The notes beneath the pieces were generated by a model. It searched no databases. It worked only from the letters and a program-made list of their open reading frames with translations, and was not told where the DNA came from. DNA of 31,862 nt. Origin: Onstottus_A sp049273835 (lineage in GTDB: Bacteria; Acidobacteriota; Blastocatellia; UBA7656). Position numbers and translations under genes: made by a program. The DNA lies in NCBI GenBank assembly GCA_049273835.1, contig JBASRM010000754.1, positions 1-31,862 on the forward strand, in the 5' to 3' direction. Below are positions 15,755 through 24,870 of the stretch, one piece after another; positions within the stretch are counted from its first letter, which is position 1; every line of letters starts with the position of its first letter.

Positions 15755-16462
15755 ATGAAATGCAGGCGCGTTGAAAAACTGTTACCGCTCTACGTCGAGG
15801 GCGATGTAGAACCGCGTTTGGCCGGTCGCATCGCGTCACATCTCGATTGGTGTGGTCGCTGCAATTGGCTGGCTGACGAGTACAAGGAAAGCCAAAACTG
15901 GCTGCACTCTCGACAGGTTCCTGAATTCGACGAGACGCAACTGGGAGATTTGAAGCGGGAGGTGCTGATACAAGTTGGCGGCCTCAGGCCCTCGCTATTC
16001 GCGTCGCTAGTTCAACATTGGAGCCGCCGTCAGGTTCTTGCTCTATCCGGTGCGCTATTGATCGTGTTGGGAGTTCTGCTGTTCTACATTCAGCAATCCA
16101 ATCGAAACGCAGCTCAGCCGGTATCGGAACTCGCAAAGGAGAACCCGGCTGAAGCTCCCGAGCGGCGTTTCGAGTCCGCCGGAGGGCCGCCGGCGAACAG
16201 GCGACTGGTCCCTCCTCGCGTACCGAAGCTGCATTCGTACCTCAAGCGGCGTAACGAGAATCACTCTATCGCGCGGCAGAACCTGGATCGGTCACACTAT
16301 GCTCGTGCAGCTCAGGTCAGCTCTCGGGCGACGCAAACCAGCTACTCATTTGGCGATTCGCGAGACATGCTGCGAATCGAGATTCAAACCGGCGATCCGA
16401 ACATACGAATAATCTGGTTCGCCCCGAAAGAGCCAGTCAAATCAAACCCTGCAACAGACTAG
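15755..16462 (+). CDS. Membrane-anchored zinc-finger anti-sigma factor
   Basis: This protein holds the upstream ECF sigma factor inactive at the membrane until a signal releases it. In 235 residues it shows an N-terminal zf-HC2/ZAS-like motif with C3, H29, C33 and C36 (SHLDWCGRCNW). A single transmembrane helix at about 93-112 (VLALSGALLIVLGVLLFYI) follows. The extracytoplasmic domain is basic, Pro/Arg rich and about 120 residues long, with no recognised family. The start has GAGG upstream and begins 4 bp after the sigma stop, implying translational coupling. The order sigma, anti-sigma, secreted protein is typical. Its release signal is not visible in the sequence. Confidence 0.88.
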   Translation: MKCRRVEKLLPLYVEGDVEPRLAGRIASHLDWCGRCNWLADEYKESQNWLHSRQVPEFDETQLGDLKREVLIQVGGLRPSLFASLVQHWSRRQVLALSGALLIVLGVLLFYIQQSNRNAAQPVSELAKENPAEAPERRFESAGGPPANRRLVPPRVPKLHSYLKRRNENHSIARQNLDRSHYARAAQVSSRATQTSYSFGDSRDMLRIEIQTGDPNIRIIWFAPKEPVKSNPATD

Positions 16463-16470
16463 GAGGTCTC

Positions 16471-17292
16471 ATGTTTTCGTTTAAAACTCGAATTGTTACA
16501 ACCGCAGTATTAGTTTTTACGCTCGTCGTGATGACCGCATCCGGACAGCAGTCTCAACCGGCGGCTCAAACGCCCGCGCCAACACCGGTTCGCGTCCCGG
16601 ACTACGTAGACTTCAGCGGATTTAAGGGAAAGGTATTCGACGTAAAGCATCGGGATCCTCGCTCGTTGGTCGATGCGTTGCGCCCGCTTGGAAGCGGCTT
16701 CAAGGGCGCTACTATTTCCTACAGCGATGAGTTCAAGACTCTAACCGTCCGTGATTTTCCGGAGAACATAGCTGCAATCGAAGACGCGCTGAAGCGGCTT
16801 GATATACCGCAGTCCGCGCAGCCGGATATCGAACTAAGAATGCACGTTCTGATAGCTTCGAACATCGAAGGCATCACGAATCAGTACGCGAGCGATCTGG
16901 CCGATGTCGTAAGACAAATGCAGGCTACGCTCGCCTATAAGAACTATTCAAACGTGGCGACAGTGGTGCAGAGGGTGAGGGCGGGGGCGCACAATATCGG
17001 CATAAACGGAACCGCCGAGGTATCCGCCAAGATTCTGGAAAAAGAACAACCGCTGACCGCCCAGTACGATTTCCGCGCGCAAAAAATGGCATTGGTCACC
17101 GATTCGGCGGGAGGTTATGTAGTGCAACTAACCGATACTGGGTTTAGCTTTCGAGGTAACAGCCCGCTAATGGGACAGGCCGACTTGCGGACTGACATCA
17201 GCCTCAGGAACGGCGAAAAAGTTGTTGTAGGAACGGCTACACTTGGCAACAAAGGGTTGATACTGGTGTTGTCGGCAAGAATCATCAAATAG
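16471..17292 (+). CDS. Secreted protein with secretin N-domain-like region
   Basis: Third gene of the sigma operon, starting at ATG 16471 with a perfect AGGAGG 7 bases upstream. Of 273 residues, the first 25 are a signal peptide (TAVLVFTLVVMTASG/Q). A Pro/Ala-rich linker follows. Residues about 50-112 (GKVFDVKHRDPRSLVDALRP to ALKRLDIP) have the alternating pattern of secretin N1/GspD short domains: a self-sufficient beta-alpha-beta unit ending in RLDIP. The C-terminal 160 residues (LRMHVLIASNIEG to LVLSARIIK) are beta-rich and look like a secretin N-domain companion, but the pore-forming secretin domain is absent. It probably acts in the periplasm; its role is unknown. It may be the effector, or a target, of the adjacent sigma/anti-sigma pair. 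Confidence 0.72.
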   Translation: MFSFKTRIVTTAVLVFTLVVMTASGQQSQPAAQTPAPTPVRVPDYVDFSGFKGKVFDVKHRDPRSLVDALRPLGSGFKGATISYSDEFKTLTVRDFPENIAAIEDALKRLDIPQSAQPDIELRMHVLIASNIEGITNQYASDLADVVRQMQATLAYKNYSNVATVVQRVRAGAHNIGINGTAEVSAKILEKEQPLTAQYDFRAQKMALVTDSAGGYVVQLTDTGFSFRGNSPLMGQADLRTDISLRNGEKVVVGTATLGNKGLILVLSARIIK

Positions 17293-17328
17293 GCTCACAA
17301 GTATCGCGGTTGAGCGAAAGCCGGGGGC

Positions 17329-17403
17329 CCAGATACCACCGGCTTCAGAGACAGTGGCGCTTCAGATTCAACCTACGAGATCAACCACGCTCCAGATACC
17401 ACC
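17329..17403. repeat. 12-bp direct repeat CCAGATACCACC
   Basis: Two exact copies (17329-17340 and 17392-17403), 63 bp apart, lie in the 195-bp gap before the YbjQ gene. No gene or other structure is seen in that gap. Confidence 0.6.
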
Positions 17404-17487
17404 CGCGTCTTTTTCTTGCAGATTCCCGTCTAACGATTTATCGTTCCCGGCGTCAGCGACTCAGGACCTCACGGAGGCCGCGGCCAT

Positions 17488-17904
17488 ATGAAAGACAAAC
17501 TCGATGAGTTGGAAAGAGCACAACAGGGTTTGAGCGGAAATGCACCCTATGCGGTTTCTCAGCGGTACACGCTTTCGCAGCACATGGTGACCACCGCATT
17601 CACCATTGATGGCTTCCGGATAGTTCGTTCGCTGGGCGTGGTGCGAGGCATCACCGTGCGGTCCCGCTCGATCTTTGGAACCATCGGCGGCACTCTTCAC
17701 ACAATCGTCGGAGGCAATATCACAGCTTTCACAAGACTCTGTGAGGTGGCGCGCGCTGAAGCGTTCGAAATAATGGTCCAGCACGCGAGCGAGATCGGCG
17801 CCAACGCGGTCATCGGAATGCGTTACGACGCCAATGAGATCATGAACGGGGTCACCGAAGTTCTCGCCTACGGGACCGCGGTCGTACTAGAGCCCATTGA
17901 GTAG
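17488..17904 (+). CDS. YbjQ/UPF0145 family protein
   Basis: YbjQ-family proteins (Pfam UPF0145, DUF74) form pentameric rings and are sometimes described as heavy-metal-binding; the biochemical function is not established. In these 138 residues the family domain spans about 30-136: MVTTAFTIDGFRIVRSLGVV, then RGITVRSRSIFGTIGG, ARAEAFEIMVQHASEIGANA, and VIGMRYDAN. A charged 30-residue N-terminal extension (MKDKLDELERAQQG) precedes it. The start has GAGG upstream. It lies between the secretin-like gene and the BNR protein gene, 59 bp before the latter, and could be part of either unit. Full length, no defects. Confidence 0.87.
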   Translation: MKDKLDELERAQQGLSGNAPYAVSQRYTLSQHMVTTAFTIDGFRIVRSLGVVRGITVRSRSIFGTIGGTLHTIVGGNITAFTRLCEVARAEAFEIMVQHASEIGANAVIGMRYDANEIMNGVTEVLAYGTAVVLEPIE

Positions 17905-17963
17905 CTCTCGAATAAGCTCGTTCCAACCAGGCTCTCTTTCGAATTTCTCCCTGGAGGTAGTCA

Positions 17964-20900
17964 GTGAGTGCGTTGCGCCGTCTCTCTCTCGCGATATCTA
18001 GCTCAGCATTGATTGTCTCGTGCGTCTTGATTTCCGCCGCTCAGCAATTCAACCCGAACCTCTATCAGAACCTTCGCTGGCGATGCATAGGGCCGCACCG
18101 CGGCGGACGCACCGTCGGCGCGACTGGAGTGCCTGGCCAACCAAACGTGTTCTACATCGGCGTCAACAACGGCGGCGTATGGAAATCCAACGACTACGGT
18201 CATACGTGGAAGCCCATCTTTGACCAACAACCAACCGGCTCAATCGGCGCACTAGCAGTCGCGCCGTCGAATCCTGATGTCGTCTACGTCGGCAGCGGTG
18301 AAGGCTTGCAGCGGCCAGATCTTTCGACCGGAGACGGCATGTACAAATCGACGGACGCCGGAGCGACGTGGAAGCATCTCGGTCTGCGCGACGGCCAACA
18401 AATCGGCGCCATCATAGTCGATCCCCGCGATCCGAATCGTTTGTTCGTAGCGGTGCTTGGACATCCTTATGGCCCTAATGAAGAAAGAGGGGTGTTTCGC
18501 TCGAGCGACGGCGGCCAGACCTTTCAAAAGGGGCTCTACCTGGATGAGAACACCGGAGCTATCGCGCTAGCGTTTGATCCATCGAATCCGCAGACGATCT
18601 ACGCTGATCTGTGGGCCGGTAGACAAGGCCCCTGGGAGAACGGCGCGTGGCAAGGACCGGGAAGCGGGCTGTTCAAATCGACTGACGGTGGCGACACCTG
18701 GCGCCGACTCACCAAAGGACTTCCGACTTTCGAGCAGGGACTCGGGCGGATCGGGTTCTGTATCGCCCCCAGTGATTCGAAGCGAATGTACGCGACCGTA
18801 GACGCTTCGCCTCAACTCGGCGGAATCTATCGGTCGGACGATGCGGGTGAGAGCTGGCGGCGCGTCAGCAACGACGCGCGACCCTGGGGACGCGGCAGCG
18901 ACTTTGCCGAAATAAAGGCCGATCCAAAAAATCCCGATGTCGTCTACAGCGCTAACATCGTGACCTGGCGTTCAATGGACGGTGGACAGAACTGGGTTGC
19001 ATTTCGCGGAGCACCCGGCGGCGATGATTATCACACGATCTGGATCAATCCCGATAATCCTCAGATAATCCTGCTGGCGGCAGATCAGGGGGCAATCATA
19101 ACTGTGAATGGAGGCCAAACGTGGAGCTCCTGGTACAATCAGCCTACCGCGCAGTTTTATCACGTCATCACCGATAATCGTTTTCCTTATTGGGTGTATG
19201 GCGGCCAGCAAGAAAGCGGGTCGGTAGGAATCGCCAGTCGGGGCAACGATGGGCAGATTACATTTCGGGATTGGCGTCCGGTTGGCGTCGAAGAGTACGG
19301 CTACGTTGCGCCCGATCCGCTAAACCCAAACATCATCTACGGCGGTAAGATTACTCGGTTCGATTGGAACACCGGTCAGGTCCAAAACATCGCTCCCGAG
19401 GCCGTTCGCAGCGGAAAGTATCGCTTCCTTCGCACTGCTCCGGTCATTTTTTCGCCGGTCGATCCGCGCGTTCTCTACTTCGCAGGGAACGTCCTGTTCA
19501 AGACTACCAGCGGTGGAAATAGTTGGGACATCGTCAGCCCGGATCTTTCCCGCGAAGCTCCCGATGTTCCTGAAAGCATTGGCGTCTATCGCTCGCCGGA
19601 GATGGCGAAGCAGCCGCGACGAGGCGTCATCTACACCGTCGCCCCGGCTTACAAAAACGCCAATGTGATTTGGGCGGGCACTGACGACGGGTTGATTCAC
19701 CTGACGCGCGACGCCGGTAAGAGCTGGACAAACGTGACGCCACCCGGAGTGACTTCGTGGAGCAAGATATCGATTATCGACGCCGGTCGCTTTGATGCTG
19801 ACACAGCTTACGCGGCGGTTAATCGAATCAGGCTCGACGATCAACGCCCACACATCTATCGGACCCACGACGGCGGTAAAACCTGGAAGGAAATCGTGAG
19901 CGGGCTTGGCGATAGCGGACCGGTCAACGCGGTGCGAGAAGATCCGGTCCGCGCGGGGCTGCTGTTCTGCGGAACCGAGCGTGCGGTGTATGTCTCATTC
20001 AACGATGGAGACAACTGGCAACCCCTGCGCTTGAATATGCCCGCAAGTTCTATTCGCGACCTGGTGATCAAGGATGATGATCTAGTGGTTGGGACACACG
20101 GACGCTCTTTTTGGATTCTCGACGACATAACGCCGCTCAGGCAGATAAGCGAACAGGTTGCCGCAGCGCAAGCCTTCCTGTTCAAACCACAACTGGCTTA
20201 TCGGGTGCGTTGGAATATGAACACCGACACGCCGCTGCCGCAGGAAGAACCCGCGGGTAAGAATCCCCCCGACGGCGCGATAATCAACTACTATTTGAAG
20301 TCTCCAGCGGATGGACCGGTGGCGCTGGAGATTCTTGATTCGTCTAACAGGGTCCTCCGGCGCTATTCGAGCGACGACAAGCCGTATGATATCGAAGCGA
20401 TAGGAAAAGAGGTCAACATTCCAACCTATTGGATTCGACGGCCGAAGGTGTTATCGACGCAAGCTGGCATGCAGAGGTTTGTCTGGGATTTGCACTATGC
20501 GCCCCCCGACTGGTTGCCGCCTCAGTTTCCGATCGCCGCCATTTACGGCGACACCGAGCGGCATCCGCTTGGGCCCTGGGTATTGCCTGGGAGCTACAGT
20601 GTGAAGTTGACGGTGAACGGGCGCAGCTACACCCAGCCGCTGACAGTGAAGATGGACCCGCGAGTTAGTACGCCGGCCGAGGGCTTAGCTCAGCAGCACG
20701 CGATTGCGCTGCGATGCTACGAAGGGCTGAAACAAATTCGCGACGCGCTTGGCCAGGTGCGCAAGCTCAGATCTCAACTCAGGGACCTGCGCGGCCGGGC
20801 AGGTCAAGGCGCGCTCGCGGATTCGATCAACGCGCTTGAAAGAAAAGCAGCGGCGCTCGAAGGGGCGGGCAGCGGCTTTCGCGGCGCCGCATCGAGCGAG

Positions 20901-21116
20901 CCCAGTCTGTCAAGAATGAACGGCGAGTTACTGGGATTGATGGGGTTGGTCGAAGGTGCTGATGTGACGCCCACGACTCAGGCAGTAGCCGCGTCCCCGC
21001 AAGTTCAAGGTACCCTCGAGCAGGTGTTGTCGCGCTGGCGTGAGATAAGGGACAAGGAAGTTAAGTTAGTCAATGAGCAGCTAGCTAAAGCAGGCCTCCC
21101 GGCCCTCACGTACTGA
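17964..21116 (+). CDS. Large secreted BNR/sortilin (VPS10)-like beta-propeller protein
   Basis: GTG start at 17964 with GGAGG at correct spacing; 1050 residues. A signal peptide (about 1-27, ending ISAAQQ) shows export. Residues about 35-740 are propeller repeats with Asp-box-type motifs, such as GGVWKSNDYGHTWKP, GMYKSTDAGATWKHLG, GVFRSSDGGQTF, GLFKSTDGGDTWRRL, GIYRSDDAGESWRR, TWRSMDGGQNWVAF and IYRTHDGGKTWKE. These are typical of sialidase/BNR and sortilin-like folds. The C-terminal part holds a beta-sandwich-like region (about 780-910, PGSYSVKLTVNGRSYTQPL) and a helical Ala/Leu/Arg-rich tail (about 925-1050). Acidobacterial genomes carry many paralogues. No active site is identifiable and enzymatic activity is unlikely to be predictable. 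It may bind or cleave polymers outside the cell. Confidence 0.88.
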   Translation: MSALRRLSLAISSSALIVSCVLISAAQQFNPNLYQNLRWRCIGPHRGGRTVGATGVPGQPNVFYIGVNNGGVWKSNDYGHTWKPIFDQQPTGSIGALAVAPSNPDVVYVGSGEGLQRPDLSTGDGMYKSTDAGATWKHLGLRDGQQIGAIIVDPRDPNRLFVAVLGHPYGPNEERGVFRSSDGGQTFQKGLYLDENTGAIALAFDPSNPQTIYADLWAGRQGPWENGAWQGPGSGLFKSTDGGDTWRRLTKGLPTFEQGLGRIGFCIAPSDSKRMYATVDASPQLGGIYRSDDAGESWRRVSNDARPWGRGSDFAEIKADPKNPDVVYSANIVTWRSMDGGQNWVAFRGAPGGDDYHTIWINPDNPQIILLAADQGAIITVNGGQTWSSWYNQPTAQFYHVITDNRFPYWVYGGQQESGSVGIASRGNDGQITFRDWRPVGVEEYGYVAPDPLNPNIIYGGKITRFDWNTGQVQNIAPEAVRSGKYRFLRTAPVIFSPVDPRVLYFAGNVLFKTTSGGNSWDIVSPDLSREAPDVPESIGVYRSPEMAKQPRRGVIYTVAPAYKNANVIWAGTDDGLIHLTRDAGKSWTNVTPPGVTSWSKISIIDAGRFDADTAYAAVNRIRLDDQRPHIYRTHDGGKTWKEIVSGLGDSGPVNAVREDPVRAGLLFCGTERAVYVSFNDGDNWQPLRLNMPASSIRDLVIKDDDLVVGTHGRSFWILDDITPLRQISEQVAAAQAFLFKPQLAYRVRWNMNTDTPLPQEEPAGKNPPDGAIINYYLKSPADGPVALEILDSSNRVLRRYSSDDKPYDIEAIGKEVNIPTYWIRRPKVLSTQAGMQRFVWDLHYAPPDWLPPQFPIAAIYGDTERHPLGPWVLPGSYSVKLTVNGRSYTQPLTVKMDPRVSTPAEGLAQQHAIALRCYEGLKQIRDALGQVRKLRSQLRDLRGRAGQGALADSINALERKAAALEGAGSGFRGAASSEPSLSRMNGELLGLMGLVEGADVTPTTQAVAASPQVQGTLEQVLSRWREIRDKEVKLVNEQLAKAGLPALTY

Positions 21117-21199
21117 AAAGATGCTATGCTATTCTCAAGGCTTCGGTTCCTGGCACCAGAGATCTCGGCTGCTGTGGATGCACGCGAGCAATCGACGCG

Positions 21200-21271
21200 C
21201 TCTCCCTCGATTCTGTAGTTACGCAGATCGCGCAAATCCTGAATGGCGGGTTCGGTCCCTAGGAGCTTCAT
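21200..21271 (-). pseudogene. RelE/ParE-type toxin gene remnant (only the first 20 or so codons)
   Basis: From ATG 21271, overlapping the upstream antitoxin stop as ATGA, the frame reads MKLLGTEPAIQDLRDLRNY. This matches the usual start of ParE/RelE toxins (wTEpA..DL..Ir.YI). After about residue 20 the sequence departs from the family (RIEGERVDCSRAST), and the frame stays open into the antisense of the propeller gene end. None of the later conserved toxin motifs is seen. It is most likely a truncated, inactive toxin. Homology is clear by motif for about 20 residues only. Confidence 0.55.
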
Positions 21272-21447
21272 TCAACTGAGAAGATCCTCTTTACTTCTTC
21301 GTGCGGGACGACGCGACCTTCGTCGGCTGCCTTGATGCCCAGCTCAATTCTCTTCTTTACGTACATCTCGTACATTTGGTCTATTCTATATTCCGAGAAG
21401 GGACCGTCGTGCCTACAGTAATCGACGGTGGTTACGATTCTTTCCAT
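21268..21447 (-). CDS. Small antitoxin-like protein of a degraded toxin-antitoxin pair
   Basis: A 59-residue ORF on the minus strand (ATG at 21447) just under usual gene-calling length. Its C-terminal half, IELGIKAADEGRVVPHEEVK then RIFSVE, has the pattern common to small chromosomal antitoxins: an 'eGrvvpHEEV' tail that wraps the toxin. The N-terminal half (MERIVTTVDYCRHDGPFSEY) is not a recognisable ribbon-helix-helix or AbrB DNA-binding domain. The Shine-Dalgarno is weak. The ATGA overlap with the ParE-like remnant downstream is typical of TA operons. The partner is broken, so this may be a stand-alone antitoxin or decaying with it. Confidence 0.55.
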   Translation of the reverse strand: MERIVTTVDYCRHDGPFSEYRIDQMYEMYVKKRIELGIKAADEGRVVPHEEVKRIFSVE

Positions 21448-21568
21448 TCCAGAAACGGTCCGACGACTCCGCTTGATCGAGCGTTGATACCTGCACTATT
21501 AGAGCCTGCAAATGCTTACGCGCTTTGGAAGCGTCTAGTCATCGGACAGCCCAGCTGAACATCGCGCA
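21448..21568. other. Short intergenic region upstream of the antitoxin remnant
   Basis: No gene and no clear regulatory structure seen; a promoter for the antitoxin would be expected here on the minus strand. Confidence 0.4.
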
Positions 21569-23128
<1,560 letters not shown>

Positions 23129-23451
23129 CAAACTTCCTTTCGTTATCCGAGACGGCCTCGATGCGGTTGGCGGTTCCAGGATCGATCCGTGAGATCGGCG
23201 TGAAGTCAAACTTGCAGAGTCCAAGCCGCGCGGTGAATCAACCTATGATTGAAAAGAAAGCCGTTGACCGACGCCCGAAGCCTATCACGAAGAGCGGATT
23301 TGAGAAAGCGGATAATAGACCACCGCGTGTTGCAACGCAGTTGAGCGCCGGCCTGGCGAAAAAATGCTGGAGTAGTGGACAGTGAAGTCAACGGGCTGTC
23401 GCCAAACGAAAGCCCGTCGACCGGCAAATCACACAGGAAGTGGAAAGTGTC
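23129..23451. other. Intergenic region between the peroxiredoxin and radical SAM genes
   Basis: About 320 bp with no supportable gene. It contains an 11-bp inverted repeat (listed separately) and, by position, the promoter of the radical SAM gene. Confidence 0.5.
23387..23421 (-). terminator. Inverted repeat, candidate terminator hairpin for the peroxiredoxin operon
   Basis: Arms GTCAACGGGCT (23387-23397) and AGCCCGTCGAC (23411-23421) pair over 10 of 11 positions around a 13-base loop, 31 bp downstream of the peroxiredoxin stop on the minus strand. The T run (six T) comes about 20 bases after the stem, so it is not a textbook intrinsic terminator. Confidence 0.4.
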
Positions 23452-23994
23452 CTACTTCTTTTGCAATTCGGCGAGCGAGGCCAGAACCTCTTCGCTGTGC
23501 GGCATCGGTTTTACACCGATGAACACCTTCGCAATGTTACCTTTCGGATCGATGATAAAGGTGTTGCGGGCCGACAGCTTGTTGCCCTGGTATTCCATCA
23601 CAGAGCCGTAAGCTTCTGAGACCTTCACGTCCGTGTCTGCCAGCAGCTTGAAGCTCAGGCCCTCTTTTGCGCAGAAGCTCTGATGCGAATCGGCGGTGTC
23701 CACGCTTACACCGAGGATCACGGCATGGGCCTTGTCATATGCGGCTTGATCTCGCTGGAAATTGCGAGCCTCAATCGTGCAGCCGGAAGTGAAGTCCTTG
23801 GGGTAGAAGTACAACACCACCCAACTGCCGCGATAGTCTTTAAGGCTGACCGTCTTGCCCTCATTGCTCTTCAACGTGAAGTCCGGGGCTGGCTTACCAA
23901 CCTCCGGAGTGCTGAAGGCCATCGCCAATCCCGCCAGGCACAATAGAGTGATCAACCCAAGACTTCCAAACTTGATTCCTTTCATTTTCATCAC
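23452..23994 (-). CDS. Exported PrxQ/BCP-type peroxiredoxin
   Basis: A thiol peroxidase reducing hydroperoxides, here predicted to work outside the cytoplasm. The GTG at 23994 has AGGAG seven bases upstream and gives 180 residues with a signal peptide (about 6-27, LGLITLLCLAGLAMA/F). The AhpC/TSA fold follows: GKPAPDFTLKSNEGKTVSL, LYFYPKDFTSGCTIEARNF with peroxidatic Cys72, GVSVDTADSHQSF, KLLADTDVKVSEAYG, and RNTFIIDPKGNIAKVF. The resolving Cys usual five residues after the peroxidatic one in BCP/PrxQ is Arg here; Cys108 (QSFCAKEG) may resolve instead. It lies 67 bp downstream of tpx on the same strand, so the two likely form a peroxide-defence operon. Confidence 0.92.
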   Translation of the reverse strand: MMKMKGIKFGSLGLITLLCLAGLAMAFSTPEVGKPAPDFTLKSNEGKTVSLKDYRGSWVVLYFYPKDFTSGCTIEARNFQRDQAAYDKAHAVILGVSVDTADSHQSFCAKEGLSFKLLADTDVKVSEAYGSVMEYQGNKLSARNTFIIDPKGNIAKVFIGVKPMPHSEEVLASLAELQKK

Positions 23995-24061
23995 CGTTCA
24001 TCTCCTTCCGGTTGACTGGTCATTTCTTAATTCCAGACCAGCAACCTGTTGCGTAATCGTG

Positions 24062-24562
24062 TTACTTCGCCGCCGCTAGAGCAGCATCGTAATCCGGCTG
24101 ACTCGCGATATCGCTTACGTACTCGGTATATTTCACCTTGTCATCCGGTCCGACTACAAAAACGGCCCGCGCATGCAGGTGGTCCAGGGGCCCGCCTTTG
24201 ATCAGAACACCATACTTCTCCCCGAACGAGGCGTCACGATGATCGCTGGCGGTCACGATCTTGTCTACGCCGGTCGCCGCGCACCACCGCTTCATAGCGA
24301 ACGGCAGGTCCATACTTATGCAGGCGATCTCAACGCCGGGAATCTTCGAGGCTTCCTCATTAAAACGTTTTGTCTCGGTGTCGCAAACCGGAGTATCCAG
24401 CGACGGAACCGTCAAAATGACCCGGGTCTTACCAGCCGATGAGCCGAGTGAGTACTCGCTCATATCGCTCTTCTGGATTTTGAAATCGGGTGCGGTATCA
24501 CCGACTTTTACTTCGCTGCCGGTTAGTGAAACCGGGTTTCCTTTGAAAGTGACATTAGCCAT
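24062..24562 (-). CDS. tpx: Thiol peroxidase Tpx
   Basis: Tpx is a cytoplasmic or periplasm-associated 2-Cys peroxiredoxin that reduces lipid and hydrogen peroxides using thioredoxin. Length is 166 residues, as usual. Motifs: VTFKGNPVSLTGSEVKVGD at the start, VPSLDTPVCDTETKRFNEEA with peroxidatic Cys60, and ISMDLPFAMKRWCAATGVD with resolving Cys94. Both catalytic Cys and the TPVC active-site Thr are intact. The ribosome-binding site is AGGAG at good spacing. No signal peptide. It precedes the exported peroxiredoxin in what looks like a two-gene operon and is divergent from aguB. Confidence 0.96.
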   Translation of the reverse strand: MANVTFKGNPVSLTGSEVKVGDTAPDFKIQKSDMSEYSLGSSAGKTRVILTVPSLDTPVCDTETKRFNEEASKIPGVEIACISMDLPFAMKRWCAATGVDKIVTASDHRDASFGEKYGVLIKGGPLDHLHARAVFVVGPDDKVKYTEYVSDIASQPDYDAALAAAK

Positions 24563-24870
24563 TAAGGTTCTCCTATGATTTTAAGGTTTCTATTGCTGAC
24601 TCAAAGTAAATATATAGCCTAAAGGTTGCGCCGCGCGTGATCAAGTTGCATGCCGGTTTTTTTGTAACATCTTTGGATGCGTCGTATCTTCGCATTCAGA
24701 ATCGTCCTCTCGTGGTCGGGGCTTTGGCTTCCCAGGTCCAGGTTGTCGACCCGACTGCTTCGCGTCACTCACGCGCAAACTGCCGAAGCGTCTACGATGC
24801 AACTTCGCACATGCACTCTAATTCCAACACGTTGCTTGGAGCCGCGTGCGAAGTTGTGTAAGCTTTGCCC
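24563..24870. other. Divergent intergenic region between tpx and aguB
   Basis: About 310 bp with no supported gene. Promoters for both directions must lie here; an AT-rich TATATATTTAC stretch near 24605-24620 could serve tpx but no full promoter is assigned. An 11-bp inverted repeat lies just before aguB. Confidence 0.5.
24800..24856 (+). promoter_or_regulatory. Perfect 11-bp inverted repeat in the aguB leader
   Basis: CAACTTCGCAC (24800-24810) and GTGCGAAGTTG (24846-24856) pair exactly around a 35-base loop, ending 14 bases before the aguB ATG. In RNA it would make a hairpin abutting the start region and could regulate initiation. In DNA it could be a two-half-site operator. The loop contains the palindrome CAACACGTTG. 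Confidence 0.5.

Noticed and set aside
17310..17507. 65-codon plus-strand ORF before the YbjQ gene
   Set aside because: It has strongly Arg-rich composition, no ribosome-binding site, overlaps the YbjQ start and contains the 12-bp direct repeat.
21301..21558. 85-codon plus-strand ORF between the propeller and radical SAM genes
   Set aside because: It is antisense to the antitoxin-like ORF, which has recognisable family sequence; no ribosome-binding site.
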